From Hahella chejuensis KCTC 2396 (GTDB lineage Bacteria > Pseudomonadota > Gammaproteobacteria > Pseudomonadales > Oleiphilaceae), in assembly GCF_000012985.1 (NCBI RefSeq), contig NC_007645.1, positions 6,375,001 to 6,439,000 of the forward strand: a stretch of 64,000 bases of DNA, in the 5' to 3' direction. The notes under the pieces were generated by a model that made no database searches, had not been told where the DNA came from, and saw only the letters and a list, made by a program, of their open reading frames with translations. The position numbers and the translations under genes are program-made. Of this stretch, positions 1 through 9,692 are shown in pieces (the stretch's first letter is position 1; each line of letters begins with the position of its first letter).

Positions 1-1059
1 ATTCTTCACCAAGTCGGCTCTACGAAGAATATAAGATATGGAAAACTCCGTTTGGTCATCGCTTTCTTCTAAATGAACGACAGGAACGTTCTCTGGGATC
101 TCTCCCAGCTTAACTTGATTGCCCGCTGATTTATGCGCACTCTGCGCAGCCTCACCACCATGAAAACGAGCAACAATCTCTTCAGCAAGCAGCCGTTTGA
201 TGTTTTGAGGGTTTTCTCCAGCGTTGACCTGCACTTTAAAATCTTCAATTTCCGCCATATCCCGAAAACTTAAGAGTTCGAAGTAGCGCCACATTAATTC
301 GTCAGGAATAGAAAGCAACTTGCCGAACATCTCCCCAGGCAAATCATTAACGCCAATATAGTTACCTAGAGATTTCGACATCTTTTGCACGCCATCCAAA
401 CCTTCCAAGATTGGCATGGTCATGATCACTTGAGGCTCTTGATCGTAGTGCTTCTGCAGCATACGCCCCATCAATAGATTAAACTTCTGATCAGTCCCAC
501 CCAATTCAACGTCGGCGCGCAAAGCAACAGAGTCGTAACCCTGCACTAACGGGTAAAGAAATTCGTGAATCGAAATTGACTGCTCGCCGTGGTACCGCTT
601 GTGGAAATCATCACGCTCAAGCATACGCGCAACCGTATACTGACCAGCCAAGCGAATCATATCCGCCGCAGAGAGCTTATCCATCCACTCACTATTGAAG
701 CGAACTTCTGTTTTCTTCGGATCCAGAATTTTGAACACCTGCTCTTTATAAGTCTGAGCATTCTGGGCTACGTCTTCTTTTGTTAATGGAGGGCGGGTGG
801 CGCTCTTGCCCGTGGGGTCTCCGATCATCCCTGTAAAATCACCGATCAGAAAAATGACCTGATGCCCCAGATCCTGGAATTGACGTAGCTTATTAATAAG
901 AACCGTATGCCCCAAATGCAAATCAGGCGCAGTCGGATCGAAGCCCGCTTTAATCCTGAGCGGTTCTCCCCTTTTTAATTTCTCGATCAATCCTTCTTCT
1001 TGAATAATTTCTTCCGCACCGCGCTTTATCAGCGCTAAAGACTCTTCTACAGATGGCAT
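1..1059 (-). CDS. tyrS: Tyrosyl-tRNA synthetase, C-terminal end outside the window
   Basis: Charges tRNA-Tyr with tyrosine in the cytoplasm. The translated minus strand gives 353 residues with the class I signatures HLGH near residue 50 and KMSKS about two thirds along. The text around them ([33 protein letters not shown]) is typical of the longer TyrRS type of about 400 aa common in gammaproteobacteria, so roughly 45 residues, including most of the S4-like tail, lie beyond base 1. The ATG begins [18 protein letters not shown]. It is divergent from the M23 peptidase gene, and the 224-bp gap between them should hold both promoters. The same neighbour pair occurs in Pseudomonas. Identification is firm; only the 3' end is unseen. 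Confidence 0.96.
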   Translation of the reverse strand, partial: MPSVEESLALIKRGAEEIIQEEGLIEKLKRGEPLRIKAGFDPTAPDLHLGHTVLINKLRQFQDLGHQVIFLIGDFTGMIGDPTGKSATRPPLTKEDVAQNAQTYKEQVFKILDPKKTEVRFNSEWMDKLSAADMIRLAGQYTVARMLERDDFHKRYHGEQSISIHEFLYPLVQGYDSVALRADVELGGTDQKFNLLMGRMLQKHYDQEPQVIMTMPILEGLDGVQKMSKSLGNYIGVNDLPGEMFGKLLSIPDELMWRYFELLSFRDMAEIEDFKVQVNAGENPQNIKRLLAEEIVARFHGGEAAQSAHKSAGNQVKLGEIPENVPVVHLEESDDQTEFSISYILRRADLVKN

Positions 1060-1283
1060 TACAGACGCCCTATTTGCAACTTGTTACGCTATTAACACTT
1101 AGTAATCGATAATCATGACCCTTGTCACGAACGCAGCACCAGGCAACGGCTTTAATATGACCCGGGGGCGCGATAGTATAGCAGCATTTTTCGCCAGCCA
1201 AACTGTTTGATATATGCACAGTTTCCAAAAACGCTTATACTCACTAGTTAAAGTTTTTTACAAACATCTGGACTTAACCTTTG

Positions 1284-2705
1284 ATGTTAATTAAGAAAAT
1301 ATTACCCAAGCTTTCACGGATACATTTCCTGGCGGTTGCGGCCGCAGGATCTATGCTCGGATCAGCGCTCATTCTTAGCCCATCTGAGCAAGCGGCGGCA
1401 GGCCGCATTACTTTAAACATTCCTTTAGATGGCCAGCCTTCCAGCCAAGTTGACTCCAGCAGCCCTCTCGCAGATTTACCTGAAGACAGCGCATCAGCAA
1501 AGATTAAACCGCTAGTTCCCTCAACAGTAGAGCAAGCCACAGAGACGCCCGCTCCTGCTGCAGCCGAACCCGAAATAGCGTGGAACGAGTTTGAGGTTAA
1601 AAACGGCGACAGCCTATCCGCTCTGTTTAAAAGAGCAGGCGCTTCCAGCGCCGAGCTGGCGCAGATGGTGAACGACATCCCTGGCAAAGAGTGGACTCAG
1701 ATTTTTCCTGGAGAAAAGCTGGACTTTGCATTCAACGCGGAAAACAAACTTAGCGCATTGCGTATTCACCGTAGCCAGTTGGAGAACTGGCTGATCAACG
1801 CCACTGCTGAGAATAAATTCGAGCTGGAGAAAGTCGTACTTAAACCAGATGTTCAGACCGCCTACGCGGAAGGCGTAATTAAGTCAGCCCTGTTCATTGA
1901 CGCTAAAAATGCTGGGCTACCTGATAGCCTTATTATGGATTTGGCGAACATTTTCGGCTGGGATGTGGACTTCGTTTTGGACATTCGCAGTGGAGACTCG
2001 TTCAAACTGGTTTATGAAGAGCTTTTCCTGGATGGCAATAAGATCTCCAATGGCAACATTCTCGCCGCCGAGTTCACAAACCAAGGCGAGACATTTACTG
2101 CAGTGCGCTATGAAGACCAGGAAGGCAAAACTGGCTACTTCACCCCAGATGGAAAAAGCCTGAAAAAGGCATTTTTACGCACACCAATAGATTTCGCCCG
2201 TATCTCTTCTCACTTCAACTTGCAACGTAAGCATCCCGTTCTCCACAAGTTCCGCGCACATAAAGGAACAGATTACGCAGCTGGGCGCGGCACCCCTATC
2301 AAGGCGAGTGGAGACGGCAAGGTGATTTTCGCGGGCCGCAAGGGAGGTTACGGCAATGTAGTGATTCTGCAACACGGCCAGTCCATTACTACGCTCTACG
2401 CTCACATGAAAGGCTTCGCTCGCGGCATCAAAAACGGCAAGCGCATTAACCAAGGGCAGGTTATTGGTTATGTAGGCAGCTCAGGCTTGGCGACAGGACC
2501 TCACCTGCACTATGAGTTCCGCGTCAACGGCGTACACAAAAACCCGGTAACAGTGAAGTTCCCACATGCGCAGCCTGTCGCCGGTAATGAAATGGCCCGC
2601 TTCAAGGAGCAGGCCCAAACGGCCCTGGCCCAATTGCAAGCCTACTCAGACAGTTATCAGGTCGCAAAGCGGGACAGCCTAAGTTCCGATAACGCAGACC
2701 TATGA
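1284..2705 (+). CDS. Murein DD-endopeptidase, LysM/OapA-like plus M23 domain
   Basis: Predicted periplasmic or membrane-anchored zinc endopeptidase that cuts peptidoglycan cross-links (MepM/YebA type). The N-terminus has lysines then a hydrophobic stretch (HFLAVAAAGSMLGSALIL), a signal anchor or signal peptide. A LysM/OapA-like segment (EVKNGDSLSALFKRAG) follows near residue 110. The M23 domain spans about residues 300-420, with its zinc ligands in HKGTD (near residue 326) and HLHYEF (near 407). At 473 aa it has the normal length for this group. A TTG lies just before the ATG; I chose the ATG. Its stop overlaps the anmK start as ATGA, so the two are translationally coupled: wall opening next to recycling of the released anhydro-muropeptides. 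Confidence 0.93.
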   Translation: MLIKKILPKLSRIHFLAVAAAGSMLGSALILSPSEQAAAGRITLNIPLDGQPSSQVDSSSPLADLPEDSASAKIKPLVPSTVEQATETPAPAAAEPEIAWNEFEVKNGDSLSALFKRAGASSAELAQMVNDIPGKEWTQIFPGEKLDFAFNAENKLSALRIHRSQLENWLINATAENKFELEKVVLKPDVQTAYAEGVIKSALFIDAKNAGLPDSLIMDLANIFGWDVDFVLDIRSGDSFKLVYEELFLDGNKISNGNILAAEFTNQGETFTAVRYEDQEGKTGYFTPDGKSLKKAFLRTPIDFARISSHFNLQRKHPVLHKFRAHKGTDYAAGRGTPIKASGDGKVIFAGRKGGYGNVVILQHGQSITTLYAHMKGFARGIKNGKRINQGQVIGYVGSSGLATGPHLHYEFRVNGVHKNPVTVKFPHAQPVAGNEMARFKEQAQTALAQLQAYSDSYQVAKRDSLSSDNADL

Positions 2706-3808
2706 AAGATCGGGAAATATTCGCCGGACTCATGTCCGGCACCAGCCTGGATGGCGTGGATACGGCCCTGGCGAGCTTCCAGGGCGAGCTTCCTGAAACC
2801 ATCGCAACCTCCTTCACTCCATTCCCTTCTGATCTGAAATACAAGCTTCATCACCTTGCCGTCGCCGACAGTTGGCGTCCAGACGAGTTGTTCGCAGCCG
2901 AAAGTCAACTAACTCTGCTATATGCTGAAGCTATAAACGACCTACTTCAGAGCGCCGATATCGATAGAAGCCGCATTCACGCAATCGGCTGTCACGGTCA
3001 GACCATCAGGCATCGCCCAGCGATAAATTGGCCATATACATGCCAGCTCGGCAACCCCAGCCTCCTCGCGGAGAAAACCGGAATTACCGTTATTGCGGAC
3101 TTTCGGCGTCGGGATATTGCTGCAGGCGGCGAAGGCGCGCCTCTTGCGCCAGCATTCCATATGCATGTTTTGCAGCATCGTTTTCCCAATTGCGCTGTCG
3201 TTAATATCGGTGGAATCGCCAACATCACTCAATGGTCGGAAAAAGCTAACGCAGTTGTTGGTTTTGATTGTGGGCCCGGCAATATTCTTATGGACGCTTG
3301 GTGCTCACAAGCTTTCCAACAGAATTGCGATCATGGCGGTCAAATAGCAAGGACGGGATCGATAAATCACGCATTACTGCAAGAAATGAAAAAGGAGCCA
3401 TTCTTCTCTCTTTCCGCCCCTAAAAGCACAGGACGAGAGCTATTTAATCATGACTGGCTACAGGCGAACCTGCAAAAGACAGCATCCGTTGATGACAGAG
3501 ATATTCTGGCGACACTAACTGAACTAACGGCCCAAACGATCTGCGAAGCCCTAAACACTAATACCCTCACGCACCTGTTTGTTTGCGGCGGCGGCGCGCA
3601 CAACCTCTTTTTGATGGAAAGACTTAGCCGCCACCTCCCTGGTATTTTGGTAAAGGGAACAGACAGTGCAGGCATTGACCCGGATTTCATGGAGGCAATG
3701 GCTTTCGCCTGGCTGGCGATGAGAACATTAGCCAGATTACCCGGCAACATCCCAGCAGTGACTCGCGCTCAAGGGGAGAGAATATTAGGGGCGATTTACC
3801 CCGCCTGA
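2702..3808 (+). CDS. anmK: Anhydro-N-acetylmuramic acid kinase
   Basis: Phosphorylates and hydrolyses 1,6-anhydro-N-acetylmuramic acid to MurNAc-6-phosphate, a cytoplasmic step of cell-wall recycling. The 368-aa product starts with the family motif GLMSGTSLDGVD, contains GCHGQTIRH, VVNIGGIANIT and GFDCGPGN, and ends with the ATP-site text VCGGGAHN; all are characteristic of AnmK. Length is normal. It overlaps the upstream M23 endopeptidase by 4 bp (ATGA), so the pair is read from one mRNA and probably has matched output. The next gene is convergent. No oddities. Confidence 0.97.
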   Translation: MKDREIFAGLMSGTSLDGVDTALASFQGELPETIATSFTPFPSDLKYKLHHLAVADSWRPDELFAAESQLTLLYAEAINDLLQSADIDRSRIHAIGCHGQTIRHRPAINWPYTCQLGNPSLLAEKTGITVIADFRRRDIAAGGEGAPLAPAFHMHVLQHRFPNCAVVNIGGIANITQWSEKANAVVGFDCGPGNILMDAWCSQAFQQNCDHGGQIARTGSINHALLQEMKKEPFFSLSAPKSTGRELFNHDWLQANLQKTASVDDRDILATLTELTAQTICEALNTNTLTHLFVCGGGAHNLFLMERLSRHLPGILVKGTDSAGIDPDFMEAMAFAWLAMRTLARLPGNIPAVTRAQGERILGAIYPA

Positions 3809-3831
3809 TAGCCAGCGCTGATTAGCATAGA

Positions 3832-4293
3832 CTAGAAGTCCACGTATCCTTTCTCTTTCAGCTTTTTCTCTTCCGCGGGACCATAAGGCACGATCTCAAT
3901 GAAGGGAGGCAACGCGCTACGGTCAATATTATGAATGCGCAAATAAGTGTTACACACTCTCACGTCAATGACGCGAAAAGCATCCAGTTGCGCAGCTTTA
4001 TCCACGATAGATTTGAACTCCGGGTAGTTCATTTTGGCGAAATACTCGACTTCCGGTCCATGCAGGACAAAAGCGATAGGACTGCCAAGAGAGTAGCCGT
4101 TCTCGCCCTCCAGCAGTTTAGAAGCCCGTTCAAACAACTCGGCAATTTCTTCCGGCGTATGGAGCTCTATCTTCGCCAGATAGCTCAAAGAATCCGTTGC
4201 GATAGCGGGGCTGGTTTCCGGCCTTTCCGCTGCTGGTAGCGAGAGGGAGAAAACAGTCAGCCACAGTAACGTTAAATAGCGGCTGAACTGCAT
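3832..4293 (-). CDS. Predicted periplasmic protein of unknown function
   Basis: A 153-aa protein if started at the ATG giving MQFSRYLTLLWLTVF, an n-region plus hydrophobic core ending in SLSLPAAERPE: a convincing cleavable signal peptide. A longer reading from an upstream ATG adds 14 residues but enters the 3' end of erpA, whereas the chosen start lies 11 bp after the erpA stop and has an AAGGGT-like Shine-Dalgarno. The mature part is acidic to mixed, without cysteine pairs or repeats, and reads like a small alpha/beta fold (PIAFVLHGPEVEYFAKMNYPEF, a DsrE-like rhythm). That resemblance is only an impression. It is probably co-transcribed with erpA. No function assigned. Confidence 0.75.
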   Translation of the reverse strand: MQFSRYLTLLWLTVFSLSLPAAERPETSPAIATDSLSYLAKIELHTPEEIAELFERASKLLEGENGYSLGSPIAFVLHGPEVEYFAKMNYPEFKSIVDKAAQLDAFRVIDVRVCNTYLRIHNIDRSALPPFIEIVPYGPAEEKKLKEKGYVDF

Positions 4294-4304
4294 ATATCTG
4301 ACCC

Positions 4305-4658
4305 TTATATAGAGAAGGAGCTGCCGCAACCACAAGTGGTCGAAGCATTCGGATTCTTAATAACGAACTGCGCGCCTTCCAATCCTTCACGAAAATCGAC
4401 TTCCGCACCGACAAGGTATTGATAGCTAAGCGAGTCCACAACTAAACGCACGCCGTCTTTTTCAACAATCGTGTCGTCTTCGTTTACTGCTTCGTCAAAG
4501 GAGAAACCATACTGAAATCCTGAACAGCCGCCCCCCGTGACGAACACACGCAGGCTCAGCTCATCGTTCCCCTCATCCTCAATCAGAGACTTCACCTTCG
4601 CCGCAGCGTTATCAGTGAAGATTATAGGGGTTGGTTCATATGTCTCAGCGACGTTCAT
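4305..4658 (-). CDS. erpA: Iron-sulfur cluster insertion protein ErpA
   Basis: A-type Fe-S carrier that delivers clusters to apo-proteins, notably isoprenoid-synthesis enzymes. The 117-aa product matches the family length and has the three cluster-binding cysteines: C45 in [10 protein letters not shown], then C109 and C111 in [12 protein letters not shown]. The N-terminal [13 protein letters not shown]-like text (here [17 protein letters not shown]) separates it from IscA and SufA. It sits between the bactofilin gene and a small secreted protein on the same strand. The hairpin just upstream probably ends the bactofilin transcript, so erpA should have its own promoter in that roughly 100-bp gap. 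Confidence is high. Confidence 0.97.
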   Translation of the reverse strand: MNVAETYEPTPIIFTDNAAAKVKSLIEDEGNDELSLRVFVTGGGCSGFQYGFSFDEAVNEDDTIVEKDGVRLVVDSLSYQYLVGAEVDFREGLEGAQFVIKNPNASTTCGCGSSFSI

Positions 4659-4705
4659 AGCTCCTCCCGCCGCAACTCTCGTTGCAAGCGCTCTATACTC
4701 GGCAA

Positions 4706-4747
4706 TTAAAAGTAGGATACAACGTGAATTATCTATTTATCCTACTT
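4706..4747 (-). terminator. Predicted terminator after the bactofilin gene
   Basis: A 10-bp perfect inverted repeat (AAGTAGGATA / TATCCTACTT) with an 18-nt loop. Read on the minus strand it ends in TTTTAATT directly after the stem. It lies 16 bp past the bactofilin stop and before erpA. The stem is AT-rich and the T-run short, so efficiency is uncertain. Confidence 0.6.
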
Positions 4748-4762
4748 AATCGGTCAACTATA

Positions 4763-5272
4763 TCAATGACTGGCCAAGTTAATCAGCTCAGGTTGATCGC
4801 TGGCGTCGCCCTGAGGCTTACCTGCTTTTTTATCTTCTTTCGCCGCTTTCTTCTGTTCGGATTTATCCGTAGCCGTGACCGTGGCGGCTGAAACGCTCTC
4901 TTTGCTATGAACCAGGTTTCCGTTCACTTCCGCGCCCATCGCCATTTCAATCAAATTGTAATACACGTTGCCAGTGATAGAAGCTTTCGGCGCCAGTTCG
5001 ATATGCTCCGAGGAGTAAACATCGCCGTTCACTTTTCCATTGATTATGATGTGCGGCGCAATGACGTCTCCGTTCACTTCGCCGACATCGCTGACTCGCA
5101 CAATGGCGTCTTCATCTGTCGTGTCGGCCTTAATCTTGCCAAGTATCTTACCGTCAATATGCAGCCCCCCAGTAAATTGCAAGTCGCCCTTGATTTCAGT
5201 ACTGCGAGAAATCAGCGTATCGAAGTGCCCGCCATTAACGTTTTTTGATTTGGTTTTCTTTTTCCCGAACAT
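4763..5272 (-). CDS. Bactofilin family cytoskeletal protein
   Basis: Bactofilins polymerise without nucleotide into membrane-associated filaments that position wall enzymes. The 169-aa product (from MFGKKKTKSK) has a short basic N-terminus, then the right-handed beta-helix core with hydrophobic periodicity typical of the family (STEIKGDLQFTGGLHIDG, VNGDVIAPHIIINGKVNGDV, ITGNVYYNLIEMAMGAEVNG). It ends in a charged, disordered tail rich in K, E and A. A start 7 codons upstream would run into the preceding gene; the chosen ATG sits 2 bp after that gene's stop, so the two are coupled. Neighbours in wall turnover (M23 peptidase, AnmK) fit a wall-organising role. Confidence 0.93.
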   Translation of the reverse strand: MFGKKKTKSKNVNGGHFDTLISRSTEIKGDLQFTGGLHIDGKILGKIKADTTDEDAIVRVSDVGEVNGDVIAPHIIINGKVNGDVYSSEHIELAPKASITGNVYYNLIEMAMGAEVNGNLVHSKESVSAATVTATDKSEQKKAAKEDKKAGKPQGDASDQPELINLASH

Positions 5273-5274
5273 TC

Positions 5275-6000
5275 TTACTCCCCGACCTTCCAATCGAAGG
5301 TTCTTTCTATTTTCGTTGCTTTTTTCCCGGTTGATTGCGCCACCACCTGAATCTGCTCAGGAACGAAGCCTTCCGGCAATTCCATTTCTCCAGCAATATC
5401 CTGGAAATAACGAAATCTGAACTTAACCCCCAACTCCTCGGCTCCGTCGACGTCCCGCAACGGCAATATCTCCTTTTCGCCACCTTTCACCCCGATCAGG
5501 TTTACCGCCACAACGCCCTGGATGTAGGTTTTGTTGTCAGCCACTTGCGTTAATACAAGTTTATACTGAAACCTCCGATTTTCCCGTGTAGGACGAATTT
5601 CCATCCGTTGAACCTGCAAACCAGTATCTTCATCGGAGGGAGCCATGATGTTTTTGTAGAAAGCGATATCTTCACGTAATTGCAAATTCGCGCTTTCCAA
5701 TTCACGAATAGTCTTCAGTACATCGGTGCTGGCGGCCTGATCGATCGCTTTTCCCCTCTCCAGGTTAGCCACCTGTTGCGCCAACTCAGTGGCGCGCCTC
5801 TCAGCTATGACCAACATCCGGTTGAGTTCTTGATTTTTAGAGCCAAGCTTTTCCTTTCTCAGGTCAGAGAAATACCACCCCATGGCGATGCCGCCGGTAA
5901 TGCTTATAATTATGGCCAGCCATGCCAGAGCCCGTTTTTTAAGCGTTTCTCCCGGGCGGTAAGGTACGACGACCAGTTTTTCGTTTGCATTGGTAGACAT
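5275..6000 (-). CDS. Membrane-anchored coiled-coil protein (DUF6776-like)
   Basis: A 241-aa protein with a cytoplasmic basic N-terminus, one transmembrane helix (LAWLAIIISITGGIAMGWYF, about residues 27-46), then a long heptad-type coiled coil (about residues 50-120; NQELNRMLVIAERRATELAQ onward), and a C-terminal beta-rich domain starting near GLQVQRMEIRPT. This layout matches the uncharacterised family beside bactofilin genes in Pseudomonas-type genomes (DUF6776, from memory). It is coupled to the bactofilin gene with a 2-bp gap, so I infer it is the filament's membrane partner, on the periplasmic side. No enzymatic motif is visible. Confidence 0.8.
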   Translation of the reverse strand: MSTNANEKLVVVPYRPGETLKKRALAWLAIIISITGGIAMGWYFSDLRKEKLGSKNQELNRMLVIAERRATELAQQVANLERGKAIDQAASTDVLKTIRELESANLQLREDIAFYKNIMAPSDEDTGLQVQRMEIRPTRENRRFQYKLVLTQVADNKTYIQGVVAVNLIGVKGGEKEILPLRDVDGAEELGVKFRFRYFQDIAGEMELPEGFVPEQIQVVAQSTGKKATKIERTFDWKVGE

Positions 6001-6167
6001 TGACGATTGATACCGATTCTGAAGTGTCCATAACCTTACGCGCCATCTTAGTATTCTCTACTAACTCATTGTCGGCAAAGTTATTTTTTGTGAATTTAGG
6101 TAGCAAGCCAAACACTGTCACGCATTTGGCTTGAAATACGCCTCTTCAGTGGGCGCTCAGAGCAAGA

Positions 6168-7199
6168 TCAAGGCAATGCGGCGATGAGATTCAATCCCGC
6201 CGTCTCCGGCAACCCCAGCATAATGTTCATATTTTGTACGGCCTGGCCCGCTGCGCCCTTCACTAGATTATCGATCACTGAGAGCACAATCACCACGTTA
6301 GATTCAGGTTGTCTATGCAACGAGATGCGACACAAGTTGGAGCCTCTTACTGAACGCGTCTCAGGCAGGCTTCCGAATGGCATCACATCGACAAAAGGTT
6401 CATTCTCATAAAACGACTCAAACAGCGCTTGCAGATCGTCACTATCCTGCTTCAGTTCCGCATACAAAGTGGCTTCTATGCCTCGTATCATAGGCACGAG
6501 GTGAGGCACGAACGTCAGACCGACCGGCGCTCCAGCCGCCAGGCTGAGCCCCTGTTTAATTTCCGGCAGATGACGATGCCCTGATGCGCCATAGGCTTTG
6601 AAGCTCTCGCTGACTTCACACAGTAAATTAGCAACTTTGCCTTGCCTACCAGCGCCGCTCACGCCGGATTTGGCGTCCGCGATCAGACGTTGCGTATCCA
6701 CCAGCCCCTTGCTTAACAGAGGCAAGAAGCCCAACTGGACTGCAGTAGGATAACATCCTGGGTTAGCCACGAGCCGAGCGGATTTGATCGCCGTCCTGTT
6801 CATCTCCGGTAAGCCATAAACGGCTTCAGCCAGCGCTTCAGGCGCAGTGTGAGGCAACCCATACCAACGACTCCACAATTCCGCGTCACGGATGCGGAAA
6901 TCCGCGCCCAAGTCCACCACCCGCGTTCCTTTGGCCAATAATTGCGGAACCATTTCCAAAGCGACGCCATGGGGGGTGGCGAAAAACACCAAGTCGCACT
7001 TTGACAGCGCTTCGACATCAGGAGCGCTAAAGCATAAGTCTGTGAAGCCGCGTAAATTGGGGAACATTTCCGCAACAGGAACGCCGGCGTCTCCTCGCGA
7101 CGTTACTACCGCCACTTCCACTTCAGGATGAGCCAACAGTAACCTGATCAACTCAACGCCGGTATATCCAGTGCCGCCGACAATGCCAATTTTAACCAC
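6168..7199 (-). CDS. argC: N-acetyl-gamma-glutamyl-phosphate reductase
   Basis: Third step of arginine synthesis: NADPH reduction of N-acetylglutamyl-phosphate to the semialdehyde. The NAD(P)-binding motif [17 protein letters not shown] opens the protein and the catalytic cysteine is in NPGCYPTA. I take the GTG giving MVKIGIVGG as the start (344 aa, the usual size), because GGAGG lies 11 nt upstream and homologues begin there. An ATG 22 codons earlier would add a tail ([12 protein letters not shown]...) not expected in the family but cannot be excluded. It is divergent from the ClC gene. ErpA and ArgC also lie close together in Pseudomonas. Confidence 0.96.
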   Translation of the reverse strand: MVKIGIVGGTGYTGVELIRLLLAHPEVEVAVVTSRGDAGVPVAEMFPNLRGFTDLCFSAPDVEALSKCDLVFFATPHGVALEMVPQLLAKGTRVVDLGADFRIRDAELWSRWYGLPHTAPEALAEAVYGLPEMNRTAIKSARLVANPGCYPTAVQLGFLPLLSKGLVDTQRLIADAKSGVSGAGRQGKVANLLCEVSESFKAYGASGHRHLPEIKQGLSLAAGAPVGLTFVPHLVPMIRGIEATLYAELKQDSDDLQALFESFYENEPFVDVMPFGSLPETRSVRGSNLCRISLHRQPESNVVIVLSVIDNLVKGAAGQAVQNMNIMLGLPETAGLNLIAALP

Positions 7200-7424
7200 G
7201 AGCTTACTGACCTCCGCTAAATGCCGAACCAATTTTCCCCGCACAGCCGCAGCTGCGTCGGACAATACTCTAATAAATTCGCTATACTAGCAGCTTTCCA
7301 ACACCCGCGCAGAGTCAGCTTTCCTGAATTGCGGGCGGCGCTATTACATTCCACCCTCTGGCTGTAGCCATGGCTGCATCACCTGCCGAGCAAACTCAGC
7401 AACAAGTTTGAATGGGAGAGGTTT

Positions 7425-9230
7425 GTGCTCAAACCAAACGGGAAGAAAACGCAAAAACAACAGGTTTCCGCGCTGGCTCTCAAACTGGACTTGCTCTTTC
7501 AGTCTTTTCGCCGCCGCGTCGCCAGCTATGAGGCGCTGCCGCAACTGGCGCTGTTGGGCTTTCTATCCGGGTTGGCCACCGGCGTAGTGATTCTGCTGTT
7601 TCGAGCAGCGATTGAACTTCCTCTCGGCTACCTTCTGCCTGGCGACAGCGCGGAGAACTTCGAACAATTAACGCCCCTAATGCAGTTCTGCCTGCCGATT
7701 GTCGGGGCGCTTATTCTCGCCCTATGGCTGATGCGCCTGGGCGTGCAACAGCGCAAAGTCGGCGTCACTCACGTCATGGAGCGACTGGGCTATCATCAGG
7801 GTTATATTTCCCTTCGCAGCGGACTACTGCAGTTTTTCTGCGGCGTCGCCACCTTGGCGACCGGGCAAAGCGCAGGCCGGGAAGGTCCAGCCGTGCACCT
7901 TGGCGCCACCAGTTCCAGTCTGTTGGGCCAGTGGATGGGGCTACCCAACAATAGTATCCGCATGCTGGTGGGTTGCGGCACCGCTGCAGCGGTGTCCGCC
8001 TCCTTCAACACGCCTATCGCCGGCGTCATCTTTGCGATGGAGGTGGTCATGCTGGAATACACCATCAATGGCTTTACGCCGATTATTCTGGCGGCAGTGA
8101 CCGCCGCCGTCGTGTCTCAGCCTATCTATGGCAATGACCCGGCATTCATTGTTCCAAACTTCAGCCTGAACTCTCTTGTGGAACTGCCTTACATTGTCGC
8201 CGTCGCCATATTGATCGGCATGTGCTCGGCTCTGTTCGTCAAAATCATCAGTCAAACCATGGAAAAGGTGAAGACGCCTATTCTTTGCCGATTATTGGCG
8301 GCAGGGTTCTTGACCGGCTTGGCCGCATTGGCCTTGCCTCAGATCATGGGCATTGGTTACGACACTGTAAATGACGCTATCGCCGGCAATATCGGCTTTC
8401 TACTGCTTCTGGCTATCGCGCTGGCGAAGCTCTTAGTCACCGCTACTACCATTGGTTTGGGTATGCCTAGCGGGATTATAGGTCCCACCCTGTTCATCGG
8501 AGCCACTCTCGGGGGGGCGCTCGGCGTTCTGGCGAACATGCTAATGCCAACCCTTGCCTCGGAGCCAGGGTTTTACGCTGTGCTGGGCATGGGAGCGATG
8601 ATGGGCTCCGTTCTACAAGCGCCTTTGGCCGCTATCATGGCGGTAATCGAGTTGACGCGAAATCCCAACGTCATTCTCCCTGCGATGCTGATCATCATCG
8701 TGTCCAGCTTGATCGCTTCCCACTACTTCCGGCAGCGCTCGGTGTTTCTAACCATCCTGCAATTACAGGGGTTGGATTATCGTGCGGAGCCGCTAACTCT
8801 GGCTCTGCGACGCGTAGCGGTCGGCGCCATTATGGAAAGAAGCATCAAACGCTCACAACAGAAATTAGTCTGGGGAGAGGCGAAAGAACTGCTGCGCACA
8901 GAGCCGCGCTGGATCATCATCGAGAGTGAGGGCGGCCCGCGCGCCATTCTGCCGGCTGCGGATTTGGCCCGCTATCTGACGGAAGAAGAAGGCAAGCCCG
9001 AGTTTAACGCCGGAGAAGCGTCCCTGGATTTGCTCAGTATCCCCGCCCAGCGACGAGACGTCGCGTCTCTGCATGTCCAGGCTACGCTGGAAGAGGCGCT
9101 GGACCGACTAAACGCGACCGGGGTAGAAGCCCTCTATGTCGAACGCACGACCGCCCCATTGATCAAACCCATTATAGGCGTGATCACTCGCGCGGACTTA
9201 GAGTCCTACTATCAATATAAAAGCAAATAA
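7425..9230 (+). CDS. ClC-family chloride transporter with C-terminal CBS-like region
   Basis: A 601-aa inner-membrane protein with about ten or more hydrophobic helices, ClC selectivity-filter text GQSAGREGPAVHLG and GLGMPSGIIGPTLFIG, and a cytoplasmic C-terminus from about residue 465 that looks like a worn CBS pair (GVITRADLESYY at the end). The start is GTG with GGGAGAGG upstream. The external gating glutamate is present (E153, in GREGP). At the position of the internal proton glutamate E203 of E. coli ClC-ec1 (IIEEMR) I read AMEVVM, so E203 is valine. Known ClCs lacking it can be channels or exchangers with another proton path, so the transport mode is open. It is followed 39 bp later by hemJ. 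Confidence 0.9.
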   Translation: MLKPNGKKTQKQQVSALALKLDLLFQSFRRRVASYEALPQLALLGFLSGLATGVVILLFRAAIELPLGYLLPGDSAENFEQLTPLMQFCLPIVGALILALWLMRLGVQQRKVGVTHVMERLGYHQGYISLRSGLLQFFCGVATLATGQSAGREGPAVHLGATSSSLLGQWMGLPNNSIRMLVGCGTAAAVSASFNTPIAGVIFAMEVVMLEYTINGFTPIILAAVTAAVVSQPIYGNDPAFIVPNFSLNSLVELPYIVAVAILIGMCSALFVKIISQTMEKVKTPILCRLLAAGFLTGLAALALPQIMGIGYDTVNDAIAGNIGFLLLLAIALAKLLVTATTIGLGMPSGIIGPTLFIGATLGGALGVLANMLMPTLASEPGFYAVLGMGAMMGSVLQAPLAAIMAVIELTRNPNVILPAMLIIIVSSLIASHYFRQRSVFLTILQLQGLDYRAEPLTLALRRVAVGAIMERSIKRSQQKLVWGEAKELLRTEPRWIIIESEGGPRAILPAADLARYLTEEEGKPEFNAGEASLDLLSIPAQRRDVASLHVQATLEEALDRLNATGVEALYVERTTAPLIKPIIGVITRADLESYYQYKSK

Positions 9231-9269
9231 ACATTTACTTATGCGATCAAGCAGAACAAGGAGCACAGC

Positions 9270-9692
9270 ATGCTTTGGATAAAAGCCTTTCATATTATCG
9301 CCATGGTGTGCTGGTTCGCTGGCATTTTTTACCTGCCGCGCTTATTCGTCTATCACGCCATGAGCGAGGATGAAATCAGCAAGGAGCGCTTTAAAATCAT
9401 GGAGCGCAAGCTCTACCGGGGCATCGCCACGCCATCCATGGTCATAACGGTAGCACTGGGTCTGTGGTTGTTATCATACAATTTCTCAGGTTATCTGGCC
9501 CAAGGTTGGATGCATGCAAAACTGACGATGGTCATCGCCCTGATCGGCTATCACTTTTACTGTGGTCATCTGTTAAAAGTATTCAAAGAAGACCGCAACC
9601 AACGCAGCCATGTCTTCTATCGCTGGCTCAATGAAGCCCCTGTGCTGGTGCTGGTCGGCGTAGTCATCATGGTGGTGGTGCGTCCTTTTTAA
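9270..9692 (+). CDS. hemJ: Protoporphyrinogen oxidase HemJ
   Basis: Oxidises protoporphyrinogen IX to protoporphyrin IX in the inner membrane, in organisms lacking HemG or HemY. The 140-aa product has four hydrophobic helices and the family's N-terminal text LWIKAFHIIAMVCWFAGIFY with its conserved histidine, followed by ERKLYRGIATPSM and HAKLTMVIALIGYH. The RBS is AAGGAG. It lies 93 bp upstream of hemL, placing two haem steps together. Family assignment is firm; activity is by homology. Confidence 0.93.
   Translation: MLWIKAFHIIAMVCWFAGIFYLPRLFVYHAMSEDEISKERFKIMERKLYRGIATPSMVITVALGLWLLSYNFSGYLAQGWMHAKLTMVIALIGYHFYCGHLLKVFKEDRNQRSHVFYRWLNEAPVLVLVGVVIMVVVRPF

Noticed and set aside
1060-1283. 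Leader peptide or T-box-like element before tyrS
   Set aside because: No specifier stem or antiterminator pattern seen; T-boxes are not expected in this group.
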